A DNA stretch of 12,370 bases from CAZKWG01 sp964615375 (GCA_964615375.1 CAZTOW010000098.1:1-12370), one strand, 5' to 3'. Numbered from the stretch's first letter, positions 1-7,819 are shown. Notes: generated from the letters alone by a model not told the origin. Program-made: numbers and translations.

Positions 1-52
1 CCGTGGTTCCCTTCTGGCCAGCAGAGGGGTGGGCGTTTTGGTCAGCGGTGCA
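1..52. mobile_element. Probable terminus of an IS21-family insertion sequence (one end only)
   Basis: The methylase-helicase gene loses its expected sequence exactly at base 53. The 52 bases to the left end in CA on the plus strand, that is they start with TG when read out of the gene, as IS21-family ends do. They contain two imperfect direct repeats about 22 bases apart: read on the minus strand, GCTGACCAAAACGCCCACC and GCTGGCCAGAAGGGAACCAC. Multiple imperfect terminal repeats with this CTGACCA-AA...CCAC look are, from memory of the family, typical of IS21-type ends, where they bind the IstA transposase. No transposase is visible because the window ends. The target duplication cannot be seen with one end. 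An assembly join at a repeat is the main alternative. Confidence 0.5.
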
Positions 53-2520
53 GCGCCGACGTCGAACGCGACCAGCCCGCCCTTGTTGGCGAGCACGCGC
101 CGCGCGCCCGCGACCTGGTGGGCGTGCAGGCGCGGGCCGTTCGGCGCCCAGCGCGCGATGGGCAGCGGATCGGCGGGCCAGATGGGCGTGACGTAGCCGC
201 GAAACAGGCGGTTGTAGGTCTCCTCGATGCGGTTGCGCAGGGCCTCGTCCCCGCCCAGCCAGACGCGGAAGTCGCTCTCCCAGCTCTCGGCCTGCTTGAG
301 CCGAACCTCGTCGATGTCGTCGCTCTGCTTCTGCTTCTTGGGCTTGAACAGGGTGCGGTCGTGGTTCATCCAGCCGATGCAGGACAGCGTCTCGGGCGCC
401 ACGCCGCGCAGGTTGCGGTCCAGGTCGCCGTAGTCGCGGTCCTCCAGGGTGATGAGGCCGTTGATGCGGTCTAGGACCACGGGCGGCAGCGTCGCGCCGT
501 GCTTCTTCTGCACCCGGGCGTTGAGCCAGCCCTGGACGATGTCGAGCGGGATCCAGCCCTGGCGCGGGGACAGCCCGTCGATCTCCTCGTAGGTGGCGGG
601 TCGGATGGCGCCCAGCAGCGCGCGGGCGTGGCCGGCGCCGATGGCGTCGCCCTGGTCCCCGAGGGCCTTCGCGCGGTCGTAGCGCGGCCAGAGGTGGCCG
701 CTCAGGTAGTGGTCGCGGGGCAGGAGCGGGCCGACCCCGGACTTCGGGTCGCGGTCCCAGAACCAGCCGCCTTGGACCAGCGTCTCGACGGCGGCACGGG
801 CGTTGAAGGGGCTGGTGTTGTGCTCACGCCAGGCCGTCTCCAGCTCAGGCAGGGTGAGTGCGCGACGCGACTGGAACAGCCACTCGGCGAGCGCGAGCGG
901 GTCGTTGTTTCTGCCACTGTAACGTCGTGTTACCGTCGGGGGCGTCTGGAGGCCGGGGATCAGCTCGCCGAGCTTCGTGAACGCGCTCAGGAAGCGTTCG
1001 GCGCCGGTGAGCGAGCGCGGCGGGCGCGCGAGCGCGACCAGGCCCAGGTCCATCCACGGGTTGCCGTGGCGCTGGCGCCAGCCGGTGAGCGCGGTGTGCA
1101 GCTCGCCCCAGAGCTGGGGCGGCTCCTCGCTGGTGCCCGACGAGAGCAGGGTCAGGTAGCGGTCCACGCGCAGGCCGAGGGCGACTGCGTGGGCGTGCTT
1201 CTCGCCCAGGGCCTCGGTGTCGTCGCGGACCTGGCGCACGACGCCGGCCGTGCTCACGAAGACCGAGGTGCGATCTTCGTCTTCGGCCTCACCCTCGTCC
1301 ACGGCGCAGGCGGCGCAGATGGGGCGCTCGTAGAAGGAGGGCAGGCGCGTGAACGTGCCCTCGACGGTATAGCGGTAGACCTTCGATGGCTGGTCCGCGC
1401 CCTCGTCCTGCCCGACCTCGCGGCCGAGGATGTGACTCGGGTGCCGCTTGAAGTAGTCGCCGTCGATCAGGTATCGCTCCTCGCGCGGGATCTCGGGCAG
1501 CTCCAGGCCGCGCGCGCGGAAGAACAGCAGGTCGGTGACGATGTTGGCGCCCGCGAACAGCTCGCTCGGCAGGCGGAAGGCGGCCGAAAGATGGTGACGG
1601 CGAAACACGGCCACGCGCAGCTTCTCGATGTTCGGCGCCCGGCCGGTCAGGAAGCCGGCCGGGATGAGGAAGACGCCGAGCCCACGCGGGGCCAGCAGGT
1701 CGAGGCCGCGCCGCAGGAAGTAGGCGTAGGCGGCCTTTTCGCGGTACTCTCGCGCCGGATCCTCGGAGACGGAGGCGCCGCGCGCGCCATAAGGCGGGTT
1801 TGCGACCACGAGCTTGAGCTTGCCGGCGACCTTGGGGCCGCGCTCGCGCACCCAACGCTCGAAGGGGCCTTGGAACACGTCGAGGTCGGGGCGCAGGACC
1901 TGGAGCAGCTTCGCAGAGAGGGCGGACCACTCGACCACCAGCCAGTCGATGGCCTCGAACTCGGGGCCGGACAGCGCGCGGACGAAGCGGCCGATGCCAG
2001 CCGACGGCTCCAGAGCCAGCACGCGCCCGGCGCGATTCTGCAAGCCGGGCAGGAGCGGCGAGACGACGCGGGCGACCTCGGCGGCCACCTTGGTGGGCGT
2101 GTAGTATTCGTGGATGAGGCCGCGCTGCTCGGGCGACAGCGCGCCCTCGGGGAAGCGGGCCTTGACCTTCTCGATGCTGAGCCCGCCCCAGCCGGAGTAG
2201 AGCGCGAGCGCGGCGCGGTCCTGGGCCGTGATCTGTTCGGGCGCCTTGCGCGCCAGGATCTCCATGGCCTTGAGGTTCGCCGCCGTGCGTTGGCCTGGCG
2301 TCCAGAGGTCGGGCGGGGTGTTGGCGGCGGGCTTCGCGGGCGGCTCGTCGTCCTCGTCGTCGGCCTCCAGCACGCGCGCGAGCAGGCTCAACAGGCGCGG
2401 CCGGTTGCGCCGGAAGAAGCCGCCCATGTAGCCGGCGCTGAGCCCCGGCGGCGGGGCCAGGGTCAGCGTCTCCTCCAGCAGGTCCAGGATCTGCTCAGCG
2501 TCTTCATTCAAGCTGCTCAT
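1..2520 (-). CDS. N6-adenine DNA methyltransferase / superfamily 2 helicase, interrupted in Walker A
   Basis: This is the front part of a very large phage- and mobile-element-type protein that joins a DNA adenine methyltransferase to an SF2 helicase. Of 840 open codons, 822 belong to the gene. Visible features are an N-terminal LYSGWGG motif (about 108-113) typical of this family, YYTPTKVA (139-146), the SAM-binding motif LEPSAGIGRF (170-179), and the catalytic NPPYG (241-245) of amino-methyltransferases. A CAAC cysteine pair lies before an acidic stretch in the middle. Near the end, a helicase entry sequence HAHQVAGARRVL leads to VAFDVG (817-822), where GKT should follow but IS-like sequence begins. 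The ATG at 2520 overlaps the previous stop by ATGA and has GGAGG upstream, so translation is coupled. Such proteins are thought to modify element DNA against restriction. The helicase part is absent here, so this copy probably keeps at most methyltransferase activity. Confidence 0.85.
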   Translation of the reverse strand, partial: MSSLNEDAEQILDLLEETLTLAPPPGLSAGYMGGFFRRNRPRLLSLLARVLEADDEDDEPPAKPAANTPPDLWTPGQRTAANLKAMEILARKAPEQITAQDRAALALYSGWGGLSIEKVKARFPEGALSPEQRGLIHEYYTPTKVAAEVARVVSPLLPGLQNRAGRVLALEPSAGIGRFVRALSGPEFEAIDWLVVEWSALSAKLLQVLRPDLDVFQGPFERWVRERGPKVAGKLKLVVANPPYGARGASVSEDPAREYREKAAYAYFLRRGLDLLAPRGLGVFLIPAGFLTGRAPNIEKLRVAVFRRHHLSAAFRLPSELFAGANIVTDLLFFRARGLELPEIPREERYLIDGDYFKRHPSHILGREVGQDEGADQPSKVYRYTVEGTFTRLPSFYERPICAACAVDEGEAEDEDRTSVFVSTAGVVRQVRDDTEALGEKHAHAVALGLRVDRYLTLLSSGTSEEPPQLWGELHTALTGWRQRHGNPWMDLGLVALARPPRSLTGAERFLSAFTKLGELIPGLQTPPTVTRRYSGRNNDPLALAEWLFQSRRALTLPELETAWREHNTSPFNARAAVETLVQGGWFWDRDPKSGVGPLLPRDHYLSGHLWPRYDRAKALGDQGDAIGAGHARALLGAIRPATYEEIDGLSPRQGWIPLDIVQGWLNARVQKKHGATLPPVVLDRINGLITLEDRDYGDLDRNLRGVAPETLSCIGWMNHDRTLFKPKKQKQSDDIDEVRLKQAESWESDFRVWLGGDEALRNRIEETYNRLFRGYVTPIWPADPLPIARWAPNGPRLHAHQVAGARRVLANKGGLVAFDVGAAPLTKTPTPLLARREPR

Positions 2521-4094
2521 GCGGTTTTCCTCCGCTTCGCGAGGAGCTGTTCGAGGCGGGCTTCGAGCGCGGCCATCGCTGCGGCGTCCATGGCCGGGTC
2601 CACGGCCTCGGTCTCCGGCTGCTTGCGGGGGCGACCGCGCTTCTTCGGGGGCTCGGCGGGTGCAGACACGGGGGCCTCCGGCTTCGGGGCGCGGGGTTTG
2701 AGCACGGTCTGTTGGCCGCTCCCGCAGGCGCGGGCGACCTTGGCGGCCGACAGGGAGACGGCCTCGGCGATCTTGCGCAGCTCGTCGCGCGAGGGCTCGG
2801 CGCTGGCCTCCAGGAGCATCTGCTCGCGGGCGTTCTCGTAGGTGTTGACGGCCTTCTGGAGCGCCGCGACCGCCTGCTCGCGCTCCACGCCCTGGCAGAG
2901 CTTCGAGTCGATCATCCGCATCGCGTGGCGGATCAGGCGGCGGGCGCGCTCCATCGGCATGGGCTCGCGCTCGGCAGCGCGCTGCACGGCGAGCAGCTTC
3001 TCGCGCGCCTCGTCGGTCACGCCCTTGGGCAGGCCCGAGCCTTCGACGCGCTCGATGAGGTTGGCGATGTCGTGGGCGACGTGGCGCGGCGTGCCCCGTC
3101 GCAGGTCGAACAGGAGCCGGTCGAGCTCGCTGGCCACGCCGCTCAGCTTGTAGTTCTTGAACCAGGCCGCGAGCTTGTCGGGGATCTGACGATCCTCGGC
3201 GGCCCACGGGCGCGAACGGATGGCCTTGAGCGCGTCGGCCTCGGCCTGGACCTCGCCCACCAGGCGCGCGAGGTCGTCGGAGTTGGCCGGCACCGGTGGC
3301 AGCGGGACGGGCGCGTGCAGGGGGGCCGGCGTGTTGGACGCGGGCTCGGCCTTGCGGGCGCGCTTCGGCTTGTCCTCGCTCGCCGGCTCCTTCTTCGGCT
3401 TCTCGGGCTTCGGCTCCTTGGGGGCGCGGGGCTCCTTCGGGTTCAGGCGCTCGGTCGGGTCCTTGGCGACCTTCCGGGTCTTGACCGGGTGGTTCTCGGC
3501 GTATGCCGGATCCAGCGCCGCGCGTCGCGACGTGTCGCGCACCTGGCAAGCGGCGGCGACCATCTTCATGGCCTGCCGGATGCCGGCGTCGATGGCGGCC
3601 GACAGCGTGGTCTCCGCGTCGCCCTCGGCCGCGCCGTGCTCGGTGAACCACTGGGTCTGCCGGTGAAAGGCCCAGCGCCAGCCGCGCACAGGGTCACTCT
3701 GCACCACCAGCGTCCCGTAGGTCGCCAGCTTTCGACGCAGCACGACGACAGGGTTGCCGCCGTCGCAGGCGACCTCGCCCGCCCATTCGCCGCGCAGCGT
3801 GATCGGGCCGGGCGGCGGCAGATCGTCCTCTCGCTTCTCGGCGTTGACCTTCGGCACCACCTTGTTCATGGCGATGGCCTCGGTGGGACGCCGGGGCACG
3901 TCCGCATGCGGGCTGGCCTGCCAGATCGCGGCCCGCTCCTCGGCGATGAGCACGAGCAGGCCGCGCGCCTCGCGGGGGCGCAGCACGAGCGCGAACTCAC
4001 CGTCGCAGGACCGGCCGTAGGCGGCCAGCAGACGCGGGACCTGCTCTGCCCCTCCGACCACGCGCAGACGGAATCGTTTGCTCTGTTCGGCCAT
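2517..4094 (-). CDS. Unknown 525-residue protein with Lys/Pro linker and AT-hook
   Basis: I do not recognise a family. The N-terminal 190 residues look like one or two small globular domains, with a conserved-looking stretch rich in Trp (RGWRWAFHRQTQWF, 137-150). Residues about 203-270 are a disordered linker of repeated KEP/PKEPKPEKPKKEP-like units. Residues 270-450 are predicted mostly helical. The C-terminal tail carries a canonical AT-hook, KKRGRPRKQ (484-492), which in other proteins binds the minor groove of AT-rich DNA, and ends in a short helix rich in Ala and Leu. A DNA-binding or DNA-condensing role is therefore likely (inference). The ATG at 4094 lies 3 bases after the stop of the upstream gene, with AAGGGG as ribosome binding site. 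Its stop overlaps the methylase start by 4 bases, which links the two in expression. Confidence 0.8.
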   Translation of the reverse strand: MAEQSKRFRLRVVGGAEQVPRLLAAYGRSCDGEFALVLRPREARGLLVLIAEERAAIWQASPHADVPRRPTEAIAMNKVVPKVNAEKREDDLPPPGPITLRGEWAGEVACDGGNPVVVLRRKLATYGTLVVQSDPVRGWRWAFHRQTQWFTEHGAAEGDAETTLSAAIDAGIRQAMKMVAAACQVRDTSRRAALDPAYAENHPVKTRKVAKDPTERLNPKEPRAPKEPKPEKPKKEPASEDKPKRARKAEPASNTPAPLHAPVPLPPVPANSDDLARLVGEVQAEADALKAIRSRPWAAEDRQIPDKLAAWFKNYKLSGVASELDRLLFDLRRGTPRHVAHDIANLIERVEGSGLPKGVTDEAREKLLAVQRAAEREPMPMERARRLIRHAMRMIDSKLCQGVEREQAVAALQKAVNTYENAREQMLLEASAEPSRDELRKIAEAVSLSAAKVARACGSGQQTVLKPRAPKPEAPVSAPAEPPKKRGRPRKQPETEAVDPAMDAAAMAALEARLEQLLAKRRKTA

Positions 4095-4097
4095 GGT

Positions 4098-4727
4098 TCA
4101 CCCCTTCTTCGTGAGCGCGGGCAGGGTCAGGGCGGCGGCGGTCAGCGCCAAACCGCCGAGCAGCAGCCAGCCGAGGATCGAGCTTGGATCCCCGTCTCCG
4201 GGCGGCTTGTCTGGAGGCGCGTTGCCCGGATGCGGTGCGACGTTGGGCGCCGGCAGGGTCTTGTTGTTCTTCATCGCCCAGATCCGCGCGTCGAGGTCGT
4301 CGCTGAGCAGCGCCGTCTGGTCGCGCAGGTTGGCGAAGTATTCGTAGGCCGCGACCGCCCAGGCGCAGGCGGCCACGCCCAGCGTGATGCCGGCGATGGC
4401 GACCAGCGGCAGCGCGGCGCAGCGGTCGGCGCCGCAGGTCGCGTCGGTGTAGATGCCGGCGGCGACCGTGTGGTAGCGGATCTCCAGGATCTCGTACCGC
4501 TCGCGCAGCTCGGCGTCCGCCGGCTCGTCGCCGAGCTGCCCGAGCTTGCCCTTGATCTGGTCGAGACGCGCGCGCGACACGAGCAGCGCGCTCATCGCGT
4601 CCTGGATCTTGTCCAGATAGCTGGTCACGTCGGCCTGGAGGGCGGGGCCGAGCGTGGCCAGCGCGTCGTTGTAGAGCGTGGTCCAGCTCGACGCCCACGC
4701 CGCCATGATGTCTTCCCAGGTCGCCAT
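4098..4727 (-). CDS. Two-segment membrane protein
   Basis: The 209-residue product has a helical N-terminal half (about 1-95, heptad-like and Trp-rich near the start). A first hydrophobic segment lies at about 104-127, rich in Ala, Val and Gly. A polar Pro/Gly-rich loop follows (about 157-182), then a second hydrophobic segment at about 184-205 ends with TKKG. Cysteines at 98 and 103 flank the first segment. There is no cleavable signal peptide. The start is supported by GGAGG five bases before the ATG. The arrangement fits an integral membrane protein of the host envelope or of a virion membrane; lysis-related function is a weaker alternative. It sits 23 bases after the charge-block gene and 3 bases before the AT-hook gene, so it is part of the same transcript. 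I do not recognise a family. Confidence 0.8.
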   Translation of the reverse strand: MATWEDIMAAWASSWTTLYNDALATLGPALQADVTSYLDKIQDAMSALLVSRARLDQIKGKLGQLGDEPADAELRERYEILEIRYHTVAAGIYTDATCGADRCAALPLVAIAGITLGVAACAWAVAAYEYFANLRDQTALLSDDLDARIWAMKNNKTLPAPNVAPHPGNAPPDKPPGDGDPSSILGWLLLGGLALTAAALTLPALTKKG

Positions 4728-4750
4728 GGGATCCTCCGCTTGTGACGTAG

Positions 4751-5530
4751 CTATCGACGCTTCCCGTGGTCGCAGACCTCGCAGCCCAGCAGCGCCGCCA
4801 CGTCCTCGGGCTCGGCCCAGCCCACCGTCGCGGCGGGCACCAGCGCGCCCTGGGACGGGTCGCGGCGCACGATGGCGGTGCCCGGCGAGGCGGGCTCCGG
4901 CTGGGCGCTCTCCCGGCGCTGCAGGGCCTTGCTCGCGGATCGCATGATGAGCGGCGCGAGCAGCGGCGCGAAGCCGAGCGCCGGGCGGGTCGCCTCGTCG
5001 CTGACCTCGGCCACCAGGTAGAGCCCAGGGCGCAGCAGGATCACGGCGGCGCGGTAGCCGTCCTCGGCCTGGATGCGCAGGTGCTCGCCCAGCTTCGCCG
5101 CCGGTCCCCAGCCCGACCGGCCCATGACCTCCTCCTCCGGGAAGACCTCCTCGGGGTCCGGCTCGTCCTCCTCGGGCTCGACCGGCTCCAGCTCGCCGTT
5201 GGGCTGCTCCTCGTCGGACCAGCCCTGGTCGCGCTCGCGGCCGGGAAAGCCGCCGCCACGGCCGGGGAAGCCGCCGGGGAAGCGGCGCGGGCCGCTGGGC
5301 TCGGGGCGCTCGGGCTCGGCCTGGCCGCCCTTGCCGCGCTTCTTCTTCCGACGCTTGCCGCCCTCCTCCAGGCTGCGCGCCTTCTGGCGCAGCTCGCGGG
5401 CCTTGTCCTGGTCGCGCTGCTTGCGGCGCGCCTTGCGGTAGCGCCGTCGCGCCTGCCGGGCCTCGCGGCCTGCCATGTCGTCCTCTCCCTCGCGATACTC
5501 GGCGAGGGGTCGAGCCTTGACGAGCTTCAT
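4751..5530 (-). CDS. Charge-block protein: basic, Gly/Pro-rich and acidic segments plus C-terminal domain
   Basis: This 259-residue protein is built of blocks. Residues 20-70 are strongly basic (runs such as RKKKRGK and RRYRKARRKQR). Residues 79-100 are rich in Phe, Pro, Gly and Arg with repeated FPGG/FPGR units. Residues 105-135 are strongly acidic and Pro-rich. A compact domain follows at about 138-200, with LRIQAEDGYRAAVILLRPG and a hydrophobic LAPLLAPLIM-like end. The C-terminus carries CEVCDHGKRR, a CxxC pair that could bind metal. The basic half could bind nucleic acid and the acidic half could act as internal counter-charge. This looks like an intrinsically disordered DNA- or scaffold-binding protein, but no family is recognised. 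The ATG overlaps the upstream stop by ATGA (5527-5530), with GGAGG about eight bases before it. Confidence 0.75.
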   Translation of the reverse strand: MKLVKARPLAEYREGEDDMAGREARQARRRYRKARRKQRDQDKARELRQKARSLEEGGKRRKKKRGKGGQAEPERPEPSGPRRFPGGFPGRGGGFPGRERDQGWSDEEQPNGELEPVEPEEDEPDPEEVFPEEEVMGRSGWGPAAKLGEHLRIQAEDGYRAAVILLRPGLYLVAEVSDEATRPALGFAPLLAPLIMRSASKALQRRESAQPEPASPGTAIVRRDPSQGALVPAATVGWAEPEDVAALLGCEVCDHGKRR

Positions 5531-6042
5531 CCGTCTGTCCTCCAGGTTGCGCGCTCGATGTCGAGCGCAGACCAGCGGCGCCTCACGGTGGGGTCGATGT
5601 GCCCGTTCATGCCGAGACGGGCGCTCGGGTCGTCCCGGTACTCCTTGCCCGCGACCCAGTACCGGACGATGCAGTGGTACAGACCGGGCTCGTTGGGCGC
5701 GGTGCGGGTGCGTAGCATGACCTCGGCCTCGATCTTCGAGAGGCGCCGCGCGCGCGCCGCCTCGAAGCCGCCGTCGCCCGAGCGCAGCGCCCGGTGCCCC
5801 CGCGCCAGCAGCTCGCCCGCGCGCGCCGCCGCCAGCCCGTCGCAGTCTTCATGTCCCTGCACCAGCAGCGTCATGAAGTCACACCAGGTCTCGTCGGCCT
5901 CGCGCCGGTAGATCACGCCCGAGTCGTAGAGCAGGGGCAGGTCCGGGTGCTCGCGCAGGATGATCGCGTTCTCTCGCGCGAGGTGATTCAGCAGGCGCAC
6001 CGCCGCCCGCTCGTTGAAGCTGAGCAGGACGGCGATCCTCAC
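5527..6042 (-). CDS. Transglutaminase-like cysteine peptidase-type protein
   Basis: The 171-residue product shows the order of catalytic residues of the transglutaminase-like superfamily (papain-like fold). The nucleophile region is GHEDCDGLAAARAGELLARG (63-82, Cys67), resembling the family's G-x-C-x-D-x-A helix. The histidine region is LYHCIVRY (121-128, His123), and the acid comes in RDDPS (136-140, Asp138). In bacteria and phages such domains are usually peptidases or amide-hydrolysing enzymes. The position between beta-rich proteins and a charge-block protein suggests a protein-maturation enzyme acting on neighbours (inference). Translation starts at a GTG that overlaps the preceding stop by GTGA (6039-6042), with a GAAGG-like site upstream. 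No signal peptide is seen, so it acts in the cytoplasm or in a particle. The length is near the minimum for a single domain. Confidence 0.75.
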   Translation of the reverse strand: MRIAVLLSFNERAAVRLLNHLARENAIILREHPDLPLLYDSGVIYRREADETWCDFMTLLVQGHEDCDGLAAARAGELLARGHRALRSGDGGFEAARARRLSKIEAEVMLRTRTAPNEPGLYHCIVRYWVAGKEYRDDPSARLGMNGHIDPTVRRRWSALDIERATWRTDG

Positions 6043-6443
6043 GACACGGCCTTCAGCTCGAAGGAGCCGTTGCTGGCGAGCACGATGGTCGCCGTGTGGT
6101 TGGGCAGGGTCGTGCCGCCGAGCAACGTGACGGCCTTCACGTAGGGGCCGAGCGCCGAGACCTCGACGAACTCGTGTCGAGACGGGTTGCCGCCCGTGAG
6201 CTGGGTCATGGAGGCCACGACGATCCAGTTGGTCTTGTCGTGGCTGGTGACGAGCCGCGCGTCCACGGCGGGCGTGCCGGCGCCGCCGGTCATCACGCCG
6301 TCGAAGAACACGCGAAAACGCTGGTCCGCCTCGCTCACGCCATCCCCCTGCTTCGGCAGGATCGCGTAGGCCTTGCCGTCCTGGGGCTGGGCGGCGGCCG
6401 TCGTGAGGCTCAGGAGGGTCCTGGTGTTGCGGAAGATGCTCAT
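6039..6443 (-). CDS. Small beta-rich protein, possible structural protein
   Basis: The 134-residue product begins with a short Thr/Leu-rich segment and continues with alternating hydrophobic and polar residues typical of beta-strands. Examples are RFRVFFDGVM (43-52), NWIVVASMTQL, EFVEVSALGPYVKAVTLL and ATIVLASNGSFEL. There are no long helices and no membrane segment. This profile fits a beta-sandwich of the kind found in capsid, turret or fibre proteins, but I cannot assign a family. The ATG has GAGGA four to five bases upstream. It lies 7 bases after the previous stop, and its own stop overlaps the GTG start of the transglutaminase-like gene, so it is co-translated with its neighbours. The alternative is a non-viral carbohydrate-binding beta domain. 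Confidence 0.75.
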   Translation of the reverse strand: MSIFRNTRTLLSLTTAAAQPQDGKAYAILPKQGDGVSEADQRFRVFFDGVMTGGAGTPAVDARLVTSHDKTNWIVVASMTQLTGGNPSRHEFVEVSALGPYVKAVTLLGGTTLPNHTATIVLASNGSFELKAVS

Positions 6444-6450
6444 GGTGTCC

Positions 6451-7059
6451 TCACAGGGCGAGGTAGAAGACCACGCGATACGGGACCGTCGTGGCGCTTG
6501 AGTTGGTCAGGGTGAGACGACGGGCGCCCCCGAGCGGGACGCCGCCATCGGGCTGGGTGTCCGCCATGAACAGGCTGCGCAGCACGCTCGCGCCGTCGTA
6601 GAGGCGGATCTCGGTGGTGGCCAGGTAGCTCGGATCGGCCATCTCAAAGCGGAAGCGGAGGGCGAAGGGTGGGATCTCCACGTCGCCCTCCGAGTTGGGC
6701 ATCTCGCCGCTCACCTCGGCCTGGTTGGCGGTGACGGCGAAGCCGTCGGCCACGGTCAGGCCCACCCGGTTGGAGGTGTCGGCGAGGTTGGCAGCGGTGA
6801 CCTGGAGGGCGCGGGCGAAGACGCAGACACGGACGCTGCGACACGCCGTGACCGTCGCCTTCGCCCCCGCGCCCGCCCCGGCAGACCACGAGAGCTTCAG
6901 CTCGAAGGGCAAGCCGTCGATGCTGAAAGCCTCCGCGATCCGCCAGGTCGCCTCGTTGGCGTCCGCGCCGATCACCGCCTTGTGCGCCGCCGAGCCGGAC
7001 CACGCGGGCAGCGTGACGGCGTCGGATCGGGTGCTCAGATCGGTAGAACAGCGCGGCAT
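6451..7059 (-). CDS. Beta-rich protein, possible capsid-type protein
   Basis: The 202-residue product is made largely of strand-like segments: TWRIAEAFSIDGLPFELKLSW, SVRVCVFARALQVTAANL, GLTVADGFAVTANQ, PPFALRFRFEM, TEIRLYDGASVLRSLFM and a hydrophobic C-terminus ending VVFYLAL. There is no signal peptide, membrane segment or enzyme motif. Length and composition would suit a single jelly-roll or another beta-sandwich virion protein, and it stands next to two further beta-rich proteins. This is inference from composition and context only; no family was recognised. The start is well supported by GGAGG six bases before the ATG. It lies 38 bases after the stop of the preceding gene. Confidence 0.75.
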   Translation of the reverse strand: MPRCSTDLSTRSDAVTLPAWSGSAAHKAVIGADANEATWRIAEAFSIDGLPFELKLSWSAGAGAGAKATVTACRSVRVCVFARALQVTAANLADTSNRVGLTVADGFAVTANQAEVSGEMPNSEGDVEIPPFALRFRFEMADPSYLATTEIRLYDGASVLRSLFMADTQPDGGVPLGGARRLTLTNSSATTVPYRVVFYLAL

Positions 7060-7097
7060 GGGGAGCCTCCGAGGTCCAGGGATTCAGCCGTTCACCC

Positions 7098-7757
7098 TCA
7101 GCAGGAGCTGTCCTTCGGCTTCTTACCGGTGATGGTCACCGAGAAGGTTCCCGCCGCGTCCAGCGTCCCGTTGACGATGATGTCGAGGCCGGCGCGGATC
7201 GACTGCCCACGCAGGATGTTGCGCATGGTGGAGGTCGCAGCGAACACGTCGACCGAGATCCCGTCCGGGCTGGACCAGACGGGCCGGTCTCCGAAGCTGA
7301 TGCTGGTCACGCGCGCGGTCGCCGTGGTCCCCGCGAACGTGACGTCCTCCGCCTTGAAGTGATGCTGAAGCCGAACCCGCACGGTGGCGGATCCAGCGGC
7401 CGTCAGGGTGTCCGTGCCGCCCACGGCGGTTCCTGCCCACTTCACCTTGCGCCTCCCCCGCAGGCCGAGCGCCCGCGCCTCCTTCCGGCTGACTCGCCCC
7501 GCGCGCCGACGGCGACGGCGACGGCGACGCGCCCCGAGGTCGTCATCCTCGGCGCCCGCCTCGTCGTCCTCGCCCAGGTCGTCGTCGTCGTCGTCCAGGT
7601 CGTCGTCGTCCTCGTCGCCGAGATCGTCCTCGTCGCCGAGATCGTCTTCGTCCCCGGAGAAGTCCGAGCGACGGTGGCTGTCCGTGTCCACCAGCAGCTC
7701 GCCGGTGCGCGGGTCTCGCTTGACCCTCATGTAGCCCAGGTCTTCCAACTGTTTCAT
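7098..7757 (-). CDS. Protein with acidic tract, nine-Arg run and C-terminal beta domain
   Basis: I chose the ATG at 7757 because GGAG lies six bases upstream; an ATG four codons earlier (7769) has no such site. The 219-residue product has three parts. Residues 1-30 are ordinary. Residues 36-74 are almost all Asp/Glu, built from GDEDDL repeats. Residues 77-85 are nine consecutive arginines. From about 105 a domain of beta-strands runs to the end: ATVRVRLQHHF, TATARVTSISF, GISVDVFAA, SIRAGLDIIVNG and GTFSVTITG, closing with SSC. The charged head next to a compact beta domain is reminiscent of capsid proteins with an internal nucleic-acid-facing or scaffold-like arm that may be cleaved, and a peptidase-like gene lies three genes downstream. 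A structural role is inferred, not proven. Confidence 0.7.
   Translation of the reverse strand: MKQLEDLGYMRVKRDPRTGELLVDTDSHRRSDFSGDEDDLGDEDDLGDEDDDDLDDDDDDLGEDDEAGAEDDDLGARRRRRRRRRAGRVSRKEARALGLRGRRKVKWAGTAVGGTDTLTAAGSATVRVRLQHHFKAEDVTFAGTTATARVTSISFGDRPVWSSPDGISVDVFAATSTMRNILRGQSIRAGLDIIVNGTLDAAGTFSVTITGKKPKDSSC
7602..7655 (-). repeat. In-frame 18-base repeat coding GDEDDL units
   Basis: About three imperfect 18-base units (plus-strand form GAGATCGTCCTCGTCGCC) code for GDEDDL, GDEDDL and GDEDDD in the acidic tract of the protein at 7757-7098. Such repeats can change copy number by slippage and so vary the tract length. Confidence 0.8.
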
Positions 7758-7819
7758 GACACGCTCCATTGGAGTTCAGGTTGCGTCGTTCCTGCCGTTG
7801 CGCTCCTGAGCACCTCCTT

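Noticed and set aside
499..2841. 780-codon open frame on the plus strand
   Set aside because: It is antisense to the methylase-helicase with its clear NPPY and SAM motifs, has biased Arg/Ala/Leu/Val content and no ribosome binding site. It is an effect of high GC.
2712..4745. 677-codon open frame on the plus strand
   Set aside because: It is a mirror of the AT-hook and membrane protein genes, which have coupled starts and ribosome binding sites.
4766..5911. 381-codon open frame on the plus strand
   Set aside because: Leu/Ala repeats arise from reading the charge-block gene backwards; there are no start signals.
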